A stretch of 26,736 bases of DNA from Bin22 sp034428635 (GCA_034428635.1 DAOUHR010000070.1:1-26736), one strand, 5' to 3'. Shown: positions 1 to 6,474, numbered from the stretch's first letter. Numbers and translations: made by a program. The notes: generated by a model from the sequence alone, not told the origin.

Positions 1-1182
1 CTCGTCATAGTCTCCGCCCTCGGTGGGGTTGGAGATACCGGCGGAGGGCCGGAAGATTACGGTTACTGGACCCATTGCAAGCTGGCCTACCCCATCGGTG
101 TTGCTGCCATTGAGGTCGCCTAGCTCGAGGATGATGTCCTCGCCGTCCACCGAGACGGAATTGGGGTTGGTAACCGAGGCTGACATTGAATAAATAGGCA
201 CTGGAGGATCGTCGTTGGTTACCCCGGTTTGAGTCCTCTGGGTACCGGAAATGGTTACGGCGGACTCATCTATGTTGCCGGGAATGCCAAAGTCCTCGTG
301 GAGCGTAATCGTTATGTCGTCCACGCCTGGAGTGTAGGCCCTGTCCAGGTTGAACTTGACGGTGTAACGGGTATTGTCGCCGGGGTCATACGAGCCGGGG
401 ACAAAGCCCGGATCTTGAACTTCCGACGCGCCCACTAGCACCTCAAAATTGAAAGAAGCCGACGCGGCTGCTGCTGGTACGTTCCCAACTGATAGTCCCC
501 GCACCCTGAAAACATGGAGGCCCTTTTCCAGCCCCGTTATCCTGTGGGTGCGCATGTCACCGGCACTGCCCGGAATGTCTGCCCAATCGGTATCACCAGA
601 AGCAAGTAATGAGTATTGCCACTTGGCTACTGGTGTACCAGAATCCGTATAAGTCCAAGTCAGAACTACCTCACCTGGGCCACCTGCAACGCCCTCGGTA
701 ATAACAGCAGTTCCTGCTGGCGGCGTGTTGGGAGTTGAACTGACCTCGATGGAGGGGTCGGAAACAACACCGTCTTTGGCCGTCCGTACTTGGAAGTTGT
801 ACTCCGCACCGTTGGTTAACCCGGTAATCGTTGCAGTGGTGGCATGACCGGAATCAGGTGTTATTGCAAGGTTGGTATCGGTCTCACCCACAAAGCCTTG
901 GAAGTAACCTATTTGATTCGATTCCTTCCATCGTACCTGATAGTGTTCATCCTCAAAACCCTGTTGCTCTGTCCAGGACAACACAACTTGCGTGTCGCCA
1001 CCTTCCGGAGTCACGTCCTGGGGGATTGCCGGGTAAAACGTCCGCTCAGTCAGCTCGGCATCGGCCGGCTGACCAATGGCGGCCATCGCCGGGTTAGCCA
1101 GGCTCATAGCGCCGAAGACGGCGGCGAGAGCCAGGGCCATTACCACGGCCAGGCCAATAATTGGGGATAATCCTTTTGCCAT
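1..1182 (-). CDS. Secreted fibronectin type III domain protein (3'-partial)
   Basis: The reading frame is open from an ATG at 1182 to the window edge (394 codons, no stop), so the C-terminus lies outside. Residues 1-34 form a signal peptide: MAKG, a long hydrophobic Ala/Val/Leu core, and an AMA/A-like cleavage site. Two beta-rich modules follow at about 50-150 and 155-250. Each has the Fn3 pattern of a core Trp (VVLSWTE, VVLTWTY) and a late ITGL...Y/H-x-F-x-V-R strand. After about residue 250 comes a different Gly/Asp-rich region (PGSYDPGDNTRYTVKF) that I do not recognise. AAGGAGAGG sits just upstream of the ATG, which settles the start. An extracellular or surface role is inferred; no catalytic motif is visible. 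Confidence 0.85.
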   Translation of the reverse strand, partial: MAKGLSPIIGLAVVMALALAAVFGAMSLANPAMAAIGQPADAELTERTFYPAIPQDVTPEGGDTQVVLSWTEQQGFEDEHYQVRWKESNQIGYFQGFVGETDTNLAITPDSGHATTATITGLTNGAEYNFQVRTAKDGVVSDPSIEVSSTPNTPPAGTAVITEGVAGGPGEVVLTWTYTDSGTPVAKWQYSLLASGDTDWADIPGSAGDMRTHRITGLEKGLHVFRVRGLSVGNVPAAAASASFNFEVLVGASEVQDPGFVPGSYDPGDNTRYTVKFNLDRAYTPGVDDITITLHEDFGIPGNIDESAVTISGTQRTQTGVTNDDPPVPIYSMSASVTNPNSVSVDGEDIILELGDLNGSNTDGVGQLAMGPVTVIFRPSAGISNPTEGGDYDE

Positions 1183-1186
1183 AAAA

Positions 1187-1196
1187 ACCTCTCCTT
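1187..1196 (-). promoter_or_regulatory. Ribosome binding site of the Fn3 protein
   Basis: On the minus strand AAGGAGAGG lies a few bases before the ATG at 1182. It is one of the strongest Shine-Dalgarno matches in the window and fixes the start of a gene whose other end is off the window. Confidence 0.75.
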
Positions 1197-1320
1197 ATAT
1201 GTGGGGTACGGATAATCTAACCGCCCCTGTATTACGCCAGTGTTACGAATCGGTTACCGGGCAGGAATTGCCGGGTGGGCCGGTGCCTTTTTTCTTGTCC
1301 GCCGGGGTCCGTGGGCCCGG

Positions 1321-1342
1321 CGGGGTTCCCGCCGGGGCGGGG
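1321..1342 (+). repeat. 22-bp GC-rich repeat, copy 1
   Basis: This is a perfect 22-bp match to 1449-1470; the core is GTTCCCGCCGGGGCGGGG. It resembles the short intergenic palindromes (type TTCCCGC...GCGGGAA) scattered through this spacer, but with a degraded right arm. It overlaps the start of the 39-bp repeat at 1334. Confidence 0.8.
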
Positions 1343-1372
1343 CGCCCGTTATGGGGGTTGCCCCGGGCCCTT
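1334..1372 (+). repeat. 39-bp perfect direct repeat, copy 1
   Basis: This is identical over 39 bases to 1582-1620, 248 bp downstream. It begins GGGGCGGGGCGCCCG, contains TTATGGGGGTTGCC and ends GGGCCCTT. It holds no coding sequence. The two copies enclose several other palindromes, so this looks like a duplicated composite repeat. Confidence 0.9.
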
Positions 1373-1385
1373 TCCCTGGGGGAAT

Positions 1386-1420
1386 TATCCACGAATGGAC
1401 ACGAATGTTCACTAATGGAA
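1386..1420 (+). repeat. Short tandem CACGAATG-type repeat
   Basis: The segment reads as three imperfect tandem units: TCCACGAATGG, ACACGAATGTT and CACTAATGG. It is non-coding and sits between palindromic elements. I infer it is another dispersed intergenic repeat type; no other copy occurs in the window. Confidence 0.5.
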
Positions 1421-1448
1421 TGGGGCGCGTCCCTGGCTCCGGGCCTTT

Positions 1449-1470
1449 CGGGGTTCCCGCCGGGGCGGGG
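1449..1470 (+). repeat. 22-bp GC-rich repeat, copy 2
   Basis: Perfect copy of 1321-1342. Here the sequence after it diverges at once (GATCACCCCC), so the 22-bp unit can exist without the 39-bp unit that follows copy 1. Confidence 0.8.
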
Positions 1471-1482
1471 GATCACCCCCAT

Positions 1483-1509
1483 CCCCGAATCGAGTTCGGG
1501 GCAGGCTCT
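1483..1509 (+). repeat. CAGGCTCT-tailed palindrome, copy A
   Basis: The stem CCCCGAA / TTCGGGG (7 bp) has a TCGAG loop and is followed by the tail CAGGCTCT. The same 27-bp layout recurs at 6010-6036 with a compensating stem change (CCCCGTA / TACGGGG), and in inverse orientation at 6451-6474 with stem CCCCAGC / GCTGGGG. This copy is intergenic. Confidence 0.8.
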
Positions 1510-1511
1510 AA

Positions 1512-1534
1512 CCTTCCCCCGTCGAGGGGGAAGG
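1512..1534. repeat. Perfect hairpin, CCTTCCCCC / GGGGGAAGG
   Basis: A 9-bp perfect inverted repeat with a GTCGA loop starts three bases after palindrome A. No T-run follows on either strand, so it is more likely a dispersed palindromic repeat than a terminator. Confidence 0.75.
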
Positions 1535-1552
1535 GATTTTGGGCCCTGCGAG

Positions 1553-1572
1553 GTTCCCGCCTGCGCGGGAAC
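1553..1572. repeat. Perfect hairpin, GTTCCCGC / GCGGGAAC
   Basis: An 8-bp perfect inverted repeat with loop CTGC is followed by GACGGGTT. The layout (palindrome plus GACGG tail) matches 1625-1644, so both probably belong to one REP-like family. Confidence 0.8.
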
Positions 1573-1581
1573 GACGGGTTG

Positions 1582-1620
1582 GGGGCGGGGCGCCCGTTAT
1601 GGGGGTTGCCCCGGGCCCTT
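1582..1620 (+). repeat. 39-bp perfect direct repeat, copy 2
   Basis: Exact copy of 1334-1372. It is directly followed by another palindrome (1625-1644), whereas copy 1 is followed by unrelated sequence. Confidence 0.9.
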
Positions 1621-1624
1621 CTGG

Positions 1625-1644
1625 ATTCCGGCATTCGCCGGAAT
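1625..1644. repeat. Perfect hairpin, ATTCCGGC / GCCGGAAT
   Basis: An 8-bp perfect inverted repeat with loop ATTC and tail GACGGGTTA. Same architecture as 1553-1572 with a fully covarying stem. Confidence 0.8.
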
Positions 1645-2067
1645 GACGGGTTATTGGTGATGTTTGAATCGTAACCGGCGCGGCGGGGGGCTACGGGGGA
1701 TAACCGAGGGATCGAGCCGGTGAGAGTTAAAAATCAATTCTACAATTACCTTGCCGTTCATGGCGACACCACCCAACATCCTGCACATGGGCCGGGCCCC
1801 GAAAGGGCGGGGCGTCCGGCATCGGGAATAGATTAAACCCGGCGGGTGGTGGAAAGTCAAGGTGGGTAAATTGCGGATTTTTGGTTTTGTTGTTTTTTCA
1901 GGAAGAGCGGGAAGGGAGGATGGCGGCAACAACCGCATTTGCTCTCGGTCCAGATCTCGAAGCGGCATCCGATTCGCTCCTGTCCCTGTATTGCTTTGCA
2001 GTCTACCCTCAAGCTCCTTCACAGACTTCTGAGACGGGCTCTATTGCGCAGTTTTCTAAACGTCAGC
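1645..2067. other. Intergenic stretch without recognisable gene
   Basis: I find no credible gene here. Short reading frames exist on both strands but have no ribosome binding site, domain or family resemblance. There is a T-rich tract around 1880-1900 and a GC-rich imperfect hairpin near 1790-1815. Confidence 0.5.
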
Positions 2068-2280
2068 GGAACATTCCCACCGAAGCGTGGCCTCGATATT
2101 CCATCATAGTCATTACCGCCTCCCTGTTGGAACATCCCCACGCAGGTGGGGGGAACCGCCTGGCGTTTTATGCTGGGCAGCATGATGCAGGGAAGATCCT
2201 CGCGCACGGGGCAACCTCGATGAGGCGCTCACAAAAAGCCCGGCTTTTCGCGGAGTACCCCCGCGCGCGGGGAAACCAGT
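2068..2280 (+). CRISPR. Degenerate type I-E-like CRISPR array relic (candidate)
   Basis: Four related units begin at 2069, 2130, 2191 and 2252, an exact 61-bp period equal to a 29-nt repeat plus 32-nt spacer of type I-E arrays. Unit 2 runs GGAACATCCCC, ACGCAGGTGGGG, GGAACCG. Unit 3 runs GGAAGATCCTCGCGCACGGGG, then CAACCTCG. Unit 4 runs GGAGTACCCCCGCGCGCGGGG, then AAACCAG. Unit 1 is the most decayed. Units share a GGAxxAxCCC start, a central palindrome and an AACC-like end, as I-E repeats do. No cas gene or leader is seen. Against the call, the repeats differ at many positions and two spacers contain perfect palindromes. The segment directly abuts an ATPase fragment. Confidence 0.5.
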
Positions 2281-2281
2281 T

Positions 2282-2533
2282 TATGACTGTGGGGAGCAGG
2301 GACTTGTTTATGACCTTGTTATCGATCCGGTGCATTTCTGCGAAACAGACTCAATATTCAACATCGAGCAACAACGCGCTCTCTTGCTCCTCTGGCTCTT
2401 GAGCTGGGCCTTTGAGTCTATGATGCCTACTCGAGTATTAGCTGTGGCCGTTGGCCCGGCAGGCAGCGGCAAAACCACCATATTCCGGTCGTGCGGACAC
2501 ATGCTAATAGGGCCGGATTTCGAAGTCGACGCA
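2282..2533 (+). pseudogene. P-loop ATPase fragment
   Basis: One frame across this interval, with no clear start, encodes about 80 residues of an AAA/P-loop NTPase: DPVHF, then WLLSWAFESMMPTRVLAVAV, then Walker A GPAGSGKTT at about 2458-2484, then LIGPDFEVDAL. The pattern 'PTRxLLxxxGxxGSGKTT' resembles ATPases of phage or integrative elements; this is family memory, not a search. Walker B and everything after are missing because an ISAs1 remnant begins at about 2541. The frame reads on into the ISAs1 region without a stop, but the sequence past 2533 belongs to the transposase in other frames. Confidence 0.55.
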
Positions 2534-2546
2534 CTGCTGCAACGGC

Positions 2547-2857
2547 AAAGGGGAGAGGGGTATCACGGTGCAGCCCCGCTACTTCATCAGCAGCCTGGAT
2601 GTGTCGGCAGAAGAGATGCTGGCCACGGTGCGAGCCCACTGGAGCATCGAGAATTCCCTGCACTGGAGCCTGGACGTAACCTTCAGGGAAGACCACTGCC
2701 GAGTACGCAAGGACCACGCCCCCAGAACCTGGCCACCCTGCGGAATATCTCCCACAACCTGTTGAAACGGGAAACTTCCCTCAAAGCGGGAATCCAGGGC
2801 AAACGCCTGCAAGCCGGTTGGAAGGAAGCTTACCTGCTTAAAGTCCTTCGCAGTTAA
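2547..2857 (+). pseudogene. ISAs1-family transposase, C-terminal remnant with frameshift
   Basis: Only the last 100 or so residues of a normally 370-400-residue transposase remain. The first frame reads ITVQPRYFISSLDVSAEEM, then VRAHWSIENSLHWSLDVTF, then REDHCRVRKDHAP. A one-base deletion in a C-run near 2718-2724 then moves the frame, which continues QNLATLRNISHNLLKRE, then GIQGKRLQAGWKEAYLLKVL to a TAA at 2855. HW-IEN-LHW-LDV-F-EDH and NLLK-E are the conserved ISAs1 C-terminal signatures. The N-terminal HTH and the first catalytic Asp are lost, so it is inactive. GATGCGATTGCCCTG after the stop resembles an ISAs1 terminal repeat. Confidence 0.85.
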
Positions 2858-2872
2858 GATGCGATTGCCCTG
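2858..2872. repeat. Putative right terminal inverted repeat of the ISAs1 remnant
   Basis: GATGCGATTGCCCTG directly follows the transposase stop. ISAs1-family ends typically finish in (A)TTGCCCTG, so this probably marks the right edge of the insertion. The left end was not found. Confidence 0.5.
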
Positions 2873-2959
2873 GGACGGAGGTGGGGCTGCCCGGCGTGGT
2901 CATGGGCTGACCTCGCTACGGTTGGCATAGGAGATGTTCGGTGTGTGGCCTATGCCTGT

Positions 2960-3192
2960 CTACTCGAAGAGGGTGTACATGTCGCTGTTAAACTGGTTTA
3001 GCTTCTGCGGGTCCAGCCGGGGATGGTTGTCCTCAAGGACAACGCGGAGGTGCACGTAGTCCTCGTCGTCCGGTCCGGGTCGGTTCTGTCCAGTAACCTG
3101 GTAGATGACGATTTCCTGGGGCGCAGGTATTTCGGCAGTTCGGCTTGGATGATGGAGGAAATCTTGTCGAGTGTTTCAGCGTTCGCGGTCAT
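2960..3192 (-). pseudogene. Small conserved-looking protein gene, frameshifted
   Basis: An ATG at 3192 opens MTANAETLDKISSIIQAELP, then KYLRP. A one-base deletion in a C-run near 3118-3122 shifts the frame; the continuation reads QEIVIYQVTGQNRPGPDDED, then YVHLRVVLEDNHPRLDPQ, then KLNQFNSDMYTLFE and TAG at 2960. Restored length is about 77 residues, one helix followed by an alpha/beta-like fold, acidic, without Cys or membrane segments. I do not recognise the family. It lies between the ISAs1 and serine recombinase remnants, so it may be cargo of a lost element. The single-base lesion could also be a sequencing error in a homopolymer. Confidence 0.55.
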
Positions 3193-3232
3193 GTCTTCTA
3201 CCTATTGAAATTGGATTGTGTACTGATGAAAT

Positions 3233-3652
3233 TTGTCCATTGCGCGATGGGTCAACTGGCGAGCCGGCAGCACCTCATTGCTGGCGTTGGAGACCAAGCA
3301 GTTGCCCATCGAGGCGCTGTCCCCCCGCATCCTGTCACTCAAGAGCCGCCAGGGCCAGCTGACGGCGGCGCGGGAGGGAGCCGAGGCCCAGTTGGAGCAG
3401 CGGCGGGCGGAACTGCCATCCAGCAAGGAGATCAAGGGATACGTGGCGGACTTCCGCGCACTCTTCCAAGACGGTACCTTCCCGGAGCGAAGTGCCCTGG
3501 TCCGCAACTTCGTGCAGGGCATCGAGATAGTGGGGGGAGAGGCGGTCCTGACGTACTCTATCCCCATGCCGCAGGACGGAGTGACGTTGGAATCGGCCTC
3601 GGTTCTTGATTTCGTCCAGTCCGGCCCACCTAAGTGGACTCGAACTCACTAA
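3233..3652 (+). pseudogene. Large serine recombinase, C-terminal remnant
   Basis: From about 3275 the product has the coiled-coil tail of large serine recombinases: LLALETKQLPIEALSPRI, SRQGQLTAAREGAEAQLEQR, RALFQDGTFPERSALVRNFV, then IEIVGGEAVLTYSIPMP and LDFVQSGPPKWTRTH before TAA at 3650. The catalytic resolvase domain, the recombinase domain and the zinc ribbon, normally some 350-400 residues, are absent, so it cannot act. The final PKWTRTH is encoded by sequence that reads antisense as a tRNA T-arm-like GAGTTCGAGTCCAC, as expected for integrases that end at their own tRNA attachment site. It converges with the IS21 remnant two bases downstream. Confidence 0.8.
3632..3650 (-). other. tRNA T-arm-like segment (possible attachment-site remnant)
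   Basis: On the minus strand AGTGAGTTCGAGTCCACT has the TTCGAGT loop of a tRNA T-arm and a partly paired stem. No matching 5' tRNA half lies 60-70 bases upstream, so this is not a functional tRNA gene. Its position, exactly under the end of a serine recombinase, fits a residual att site. Confidence 0.35.
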
Positions 3653-3653
3653 T

Positions 3654-4037
3654 CTAGCAACATTTTTCGGAACTAGGCTTGCACCGGTAGAGCCATAGCC
3701 TCGCTATACGTGCGGGACTTGGCGGGGACCCGTAGTTAACCACCTTCCGTGCCCTGAAGGCGAAGGAGCATGTTATGCTCCTCGACCAATGCACAAGCAG
3801 TCGCGTCCTGCAGTGGACACCTGCAGCTTGGCGGAGGTGGTGCTTTGGTTTGAGCCATTTGTCGCCCGACGTGGACGCTCTCCGGACAATGCCCTCCGCC
3901 CTGGCCGCGCTCAGGTATTTGCGCGCCGTGTTCCGCGATGCACCAGTCCCCGATGAAATCTGGCGGTTTCCCTCGCCTGCTTGCCAGCGCCGGATGATTT
4001 CCTGTATCTCCACTGTGGTAACCGCCCGGTACGCCAT
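3654..4037 (-). pseudogene. IS21-family transposase (IstA-like), N-terminal fragment
   Basis: The ATG at 4037 begins MAYRAVTTVEIQEIIRRWQA, then GEGNRQISSGTGASRNTARK, then YLSAARAEGIVRRA, the N-terminal helix-turn-helix of IstA transposases that binds the element ends. After about residue 52 the resemblance stops and the frame drifts through unrelated sequence to a stop at 3654. The DDE catalytic core and the istB ATPase gene are absent. IstA is usually about 340-500 residues, so this is a truncated relic. Another IstA piece, the C-terminal end, lies at 25473-25742. Confidence 0.65.
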
Positions 4038-4466
4038 CGCTGAACCTCACTTCAGAAGTGCCCCAATGGTCGCCGATTAGCTCCCAGGGTGAGTCAATGA
4101 CCTTGTCAATTTTCCCTGTTTACCGGGTCAATGCTCTTGTACATTCACAATTACGCCGCATTCGGGCCTGTTGCCGGTTGTCTCCGCTGACCGAGGGCGT
4201 TAACGTGGCCATACCCAGCCTTCCGGCAGGGCTACCTCGATTCCTAGAGCGAGAAACCAATATACCTGCATTTGTGACTTAGTTAAGCTAGGAGGTCAAG
4301 GTCAAGGGATCAGGTCGCAGAATCACGCTTCTTTTAGCCCCGCAACTCGACCCCCCGCGTCTAAATGGGATGACCCCAGACACTGGGCCGGTTTGTGTTG
4401 GTGTAACTGCTGAGTTGCCCCGCCAGGAAGACCAAGGAGTAATCGCCTTGAATATGACCCGCTTGG
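4038..4466. other. Intergenic stretch; possible IS21 end repeats
   Basis: No gene is supported here. GTCAAT occurs three times in 40 bp (4093, 4105, 4127) just upstream of the IstA fragment. IS21-type elements carry repeated transposase-binding motifs at their ends, so this could be the left end of that element. The rest (4140-4466) shows nothing recognisable. Confidence 0.35.
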
Positions 4467-4805
4467 CTAGAACCAGGATTTGTCGCTTGCGCCATAAATT
4501 CTGTTGAAATCCGCATCACTCTTGGTTAGATAGATCACTGTTTCTATCAAACAAATCAAGCCGTTCACCGCCAATGCCAGGAGGCCAATGATAAACAGTA
4601 CCACGCCAAATCCACTGATTCCGCCGGAGCCAGCCATAGCTCCTGCAAAAGCGCTAGCCATTCCGATAAACAACAGAATGTAACCGCCTACACCCAAGAC
4701 AATATGAACGACGCCCGCCATGGTCTTGCCCAAGTAAAACTTGTGAACGCCGAAAGAACCCAGAAAGAACGCTAGCAAGGCTGCCACTATTTTGGACTTC
4801 TCCAT
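4467..4805 (-). CDS. TM2 domain membrane protein
   Basis: This small, probably complete protein starts MEKSKIVAALLAFFLGSFGV and continues HKFYLGKTMAGVVHIVLG. The sequence G-x-HKFYLG between two hydrophobic helices is the TM2-domain signature. A third long hydrophobic segment follows (FGVVLFIIGLLALAVNGL). An ATG at 4814 is also in frame, but GCAGGAG touches it directly, whereas it sits nine bases from the ATG at 4805, so I prefer 4805. TM2 proteins are small inner-membrane proteins of unknown role. It is the only intact gene among IS remnants on both sides and has its own promoter. Confidence 0.85.
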   Translation of the reverse strand: MEKSKIVAALLAFFLGSFGVHKFYLGKTMAGVVHIVLGVGGYILLFIGMASAFAGAMAGSGGISGFGVVLFIIGLLALAVNGLICLIETVIYLTKSDADFNRIYGASDKSWF

Positions 4806-4866
4806 TTCGTTCATCTCCTGCTATTGGAATCAGAGGAACCCCCTAAACACCATTGGTTTCGGCCAA

Positions 4867-4895
4867 AGTATAAGGGTGGGCGAGAAGAGGGGCAA
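4867..4895 (-). promoter_or_regulatory. Predicted sigma70-like promoter of the TM2 gene
   Basis: On the minus strand TTGCCC (4890-4895) and TATACT (4867-4872) are separated by exactly 17 bp, about 60 bases before the TM2 start. The -10 box matches consensus at five of six positions, the -35 at four of six. Confidence 0.45.
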
Positions 4896-5038
4896 GTCAA
4901 GTTCAAAGCCCTGAAGTGGAGGCTCAGTTGTAATAGTTAGGAATTGATCTGATACGGATTCAACAACGTGATGAACTATCGCCGTTACATGGGACCAAGT
5001 GTCAGAGACAACGCAACAGGGAGAAAGCACTAAAGCCC

Positions 5039-5444
5039 CAGCTGGAAACTCTGTACGTAGCCAGGCAGTCGGGCAATGGGTCCCAGTAATGCCAGAGCAT
5101 GGATAACAGCCGTAACACCTTCTACCGGTGCGAGGAGTTCCACGAGCGTAGCGGTGAGGCGTCTCTCTATGATATGCCTAGTTAACAGCCGCTGCTCGAG
5201 AACCAAGTTCCCGAGGCGGAGGAGCAGGCCACCCTGGGCATCGAGGTGGAATCCCCAGCCCATGGCCAGTTGCGAGCGGCCAACGAACTGAGCAAGCAGG
5301 GAGTTCATCATCTCCTCCAGCGGGCTGCGTTCGGTATGGCTCCGTCAAGACATGGAGACATTTAAGAAGCGTGTCAAGGCCCTGAAGGCCAAAGTCACCC
5401 AGGAGCGTCTAGTACCTAAACCAAACAGGAAAAGCAGGAAATAG
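5039..5444 (+). pseudogene. IS481/IS3-like HTH transposase protein, decayed
   Basis: The frame from 5039 reads QLETLYVARQSGNGSQ, stop, CQSMDNSRNTFYRCEEFHER, then SGEASLYDMPS, stop, then VPEEAEQATLGIEVESPAHG, QLRAANELSKQGV. The pattern 'SRNTFYRW-F-E-G--L' followed by 'P-G--R-A-EL--QG' is that of the winged-helix leader of IS481/IS3-type transposases. Around 5325-5337 the frame shifts and continues WLRQDMETFKKRVKALKAKV, then TQERLVPKPNRKSRK and TAG at 5442. At least two stop codons and one frameshift make it dead, and no DDE catalytic domain follows: the IS630 element starts 60 bp on. Confidence 0.65.
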
Positions 5445-6009
5445 ACGTTCTGCCTGAGGGATAGCATACTATGAGCCAGTGAGGAAGGGGAGGTGTGGTG
5501 ACCATGGCTCGGGAGAAGTATGGGGTCCGGCTGAAGACGGAGGAACGCAATAGGCTCCAGCAAGTGATCAGGAGCGGCAGGGGATCGGCGCGGGCCATGG
5601 CGCGGGCCCGCACCCTGCTGAAGATGGATGAGGCGCGGACGGCGCCGCTGCCGTCCGCGGCGCTGGAGGTGTCGCAACGGACGGTAATACGAGCTATGAA
5701 GCGGTATGCGCAAGAGGGGTTGGAGGAGAAGCTGCACCGGCGCAACCAGGTCAACCGGTACCGGAAGCTGGACGAACGTGGGGAAGCGCATCTGATTGCC
5801 CTGGCCTGCAGCCCAGCCCCCGAGGGCCACGACCACTGGACCCTGCGGCTGCTGGCGGGGAAGATGGTGGAACTGGGCCTGGTGGAATCCCTATCCCACG
5901 AGACGGTGCGGCTGCACCTGAAAAAACGAACTCAAGCCGTGGCAGAAGCAGCAGTGGTGCATCCCCAAGGTGAGTGCCGACTCGTGGCCCACATGGAGGA
6001 TGTCCTGGA

Positions 6010-6036
6010 CCCCGTATCCAGTACGGGGCAGGCTCT
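6010..6036 (+). repeat. CAGGCTCT-tailed palindrome, copy B, inside IS630
   Basis: Stem CCCCGTA / TACGGGG, loop TCCAG, tail CAGGCTCT. Compared with copy A at 1483 the stem carries a matching A-T to T-A swap while the outer stem and tail are unchanged. It adds 24 bp, in frame, to the transposase gene. Confidence 0.85.
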
Positions 6037-6450
6037 GTACGCCGAGCCCTATGACCCAGCCAGGCCGGTAGTCTGTTTTGACGAGAGTTCCACCCAGATA
6101 CTGTATGACGCCCGTCCGGCTATCGGGGTGGAGCCGGGGAAACCGCGGCGCCAGGACTACGAATACCGAAGGGAGGGAACCCGCAACCTGTTCCTGGCCT
6201 GCGAGCCCTTGGCCGGCTGGCGGCACGTGGCGGTGACGGAGCGGCGTACCATTGGGGACCTCGCCCAGCAGATGCGCTGGCTAGTGGATGAGGCCTACCC
6301 GGATGTCCCCGTGGTCCAAGTGGTTTTGGACAATTTGACCACGCATCGGACGGCGTCGCTGTACCAGACCTTCCCGGCCCCGGAGGCTCGGCGCATCGCC
6401 AAACGGCTGGAGTTTCACTACACCTCCAAGCACGGGAGCTGGCTCAATAT

Positions 6451-6474
6451 AGCCTGCCCCAGCGAAGGCTGGGG
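6451..6474 (-). repeat. CAGGCT-tailed palindrome, copy C, inside IS630 (inverse orientation)
   Basis: Read on the minus strand: stem CCCCAGC / GCTGGGG, loop CTTC, tail CAGGCT. It accounts for 23 extra bases between the codons for NIA and EIE of the transposase, displacing the catalytic Glu from the reading frame. Confidence 0.8.

Noticed and set aside
1651..2022. Minus-strand frame of 123 codons
   Set aside because: Low-complexity Pro/Arg-rich product spanning palindromic and intergenic DNA, no Shine-Dalgarno sequence, no family resemblance.
4205..4232. Partial match to palindrome copy C (CCCAGCCTTC then GGCAGGGCT)
   Set aside because: The right arm does not pair with the left arm, so there is no palindrome to support membership.
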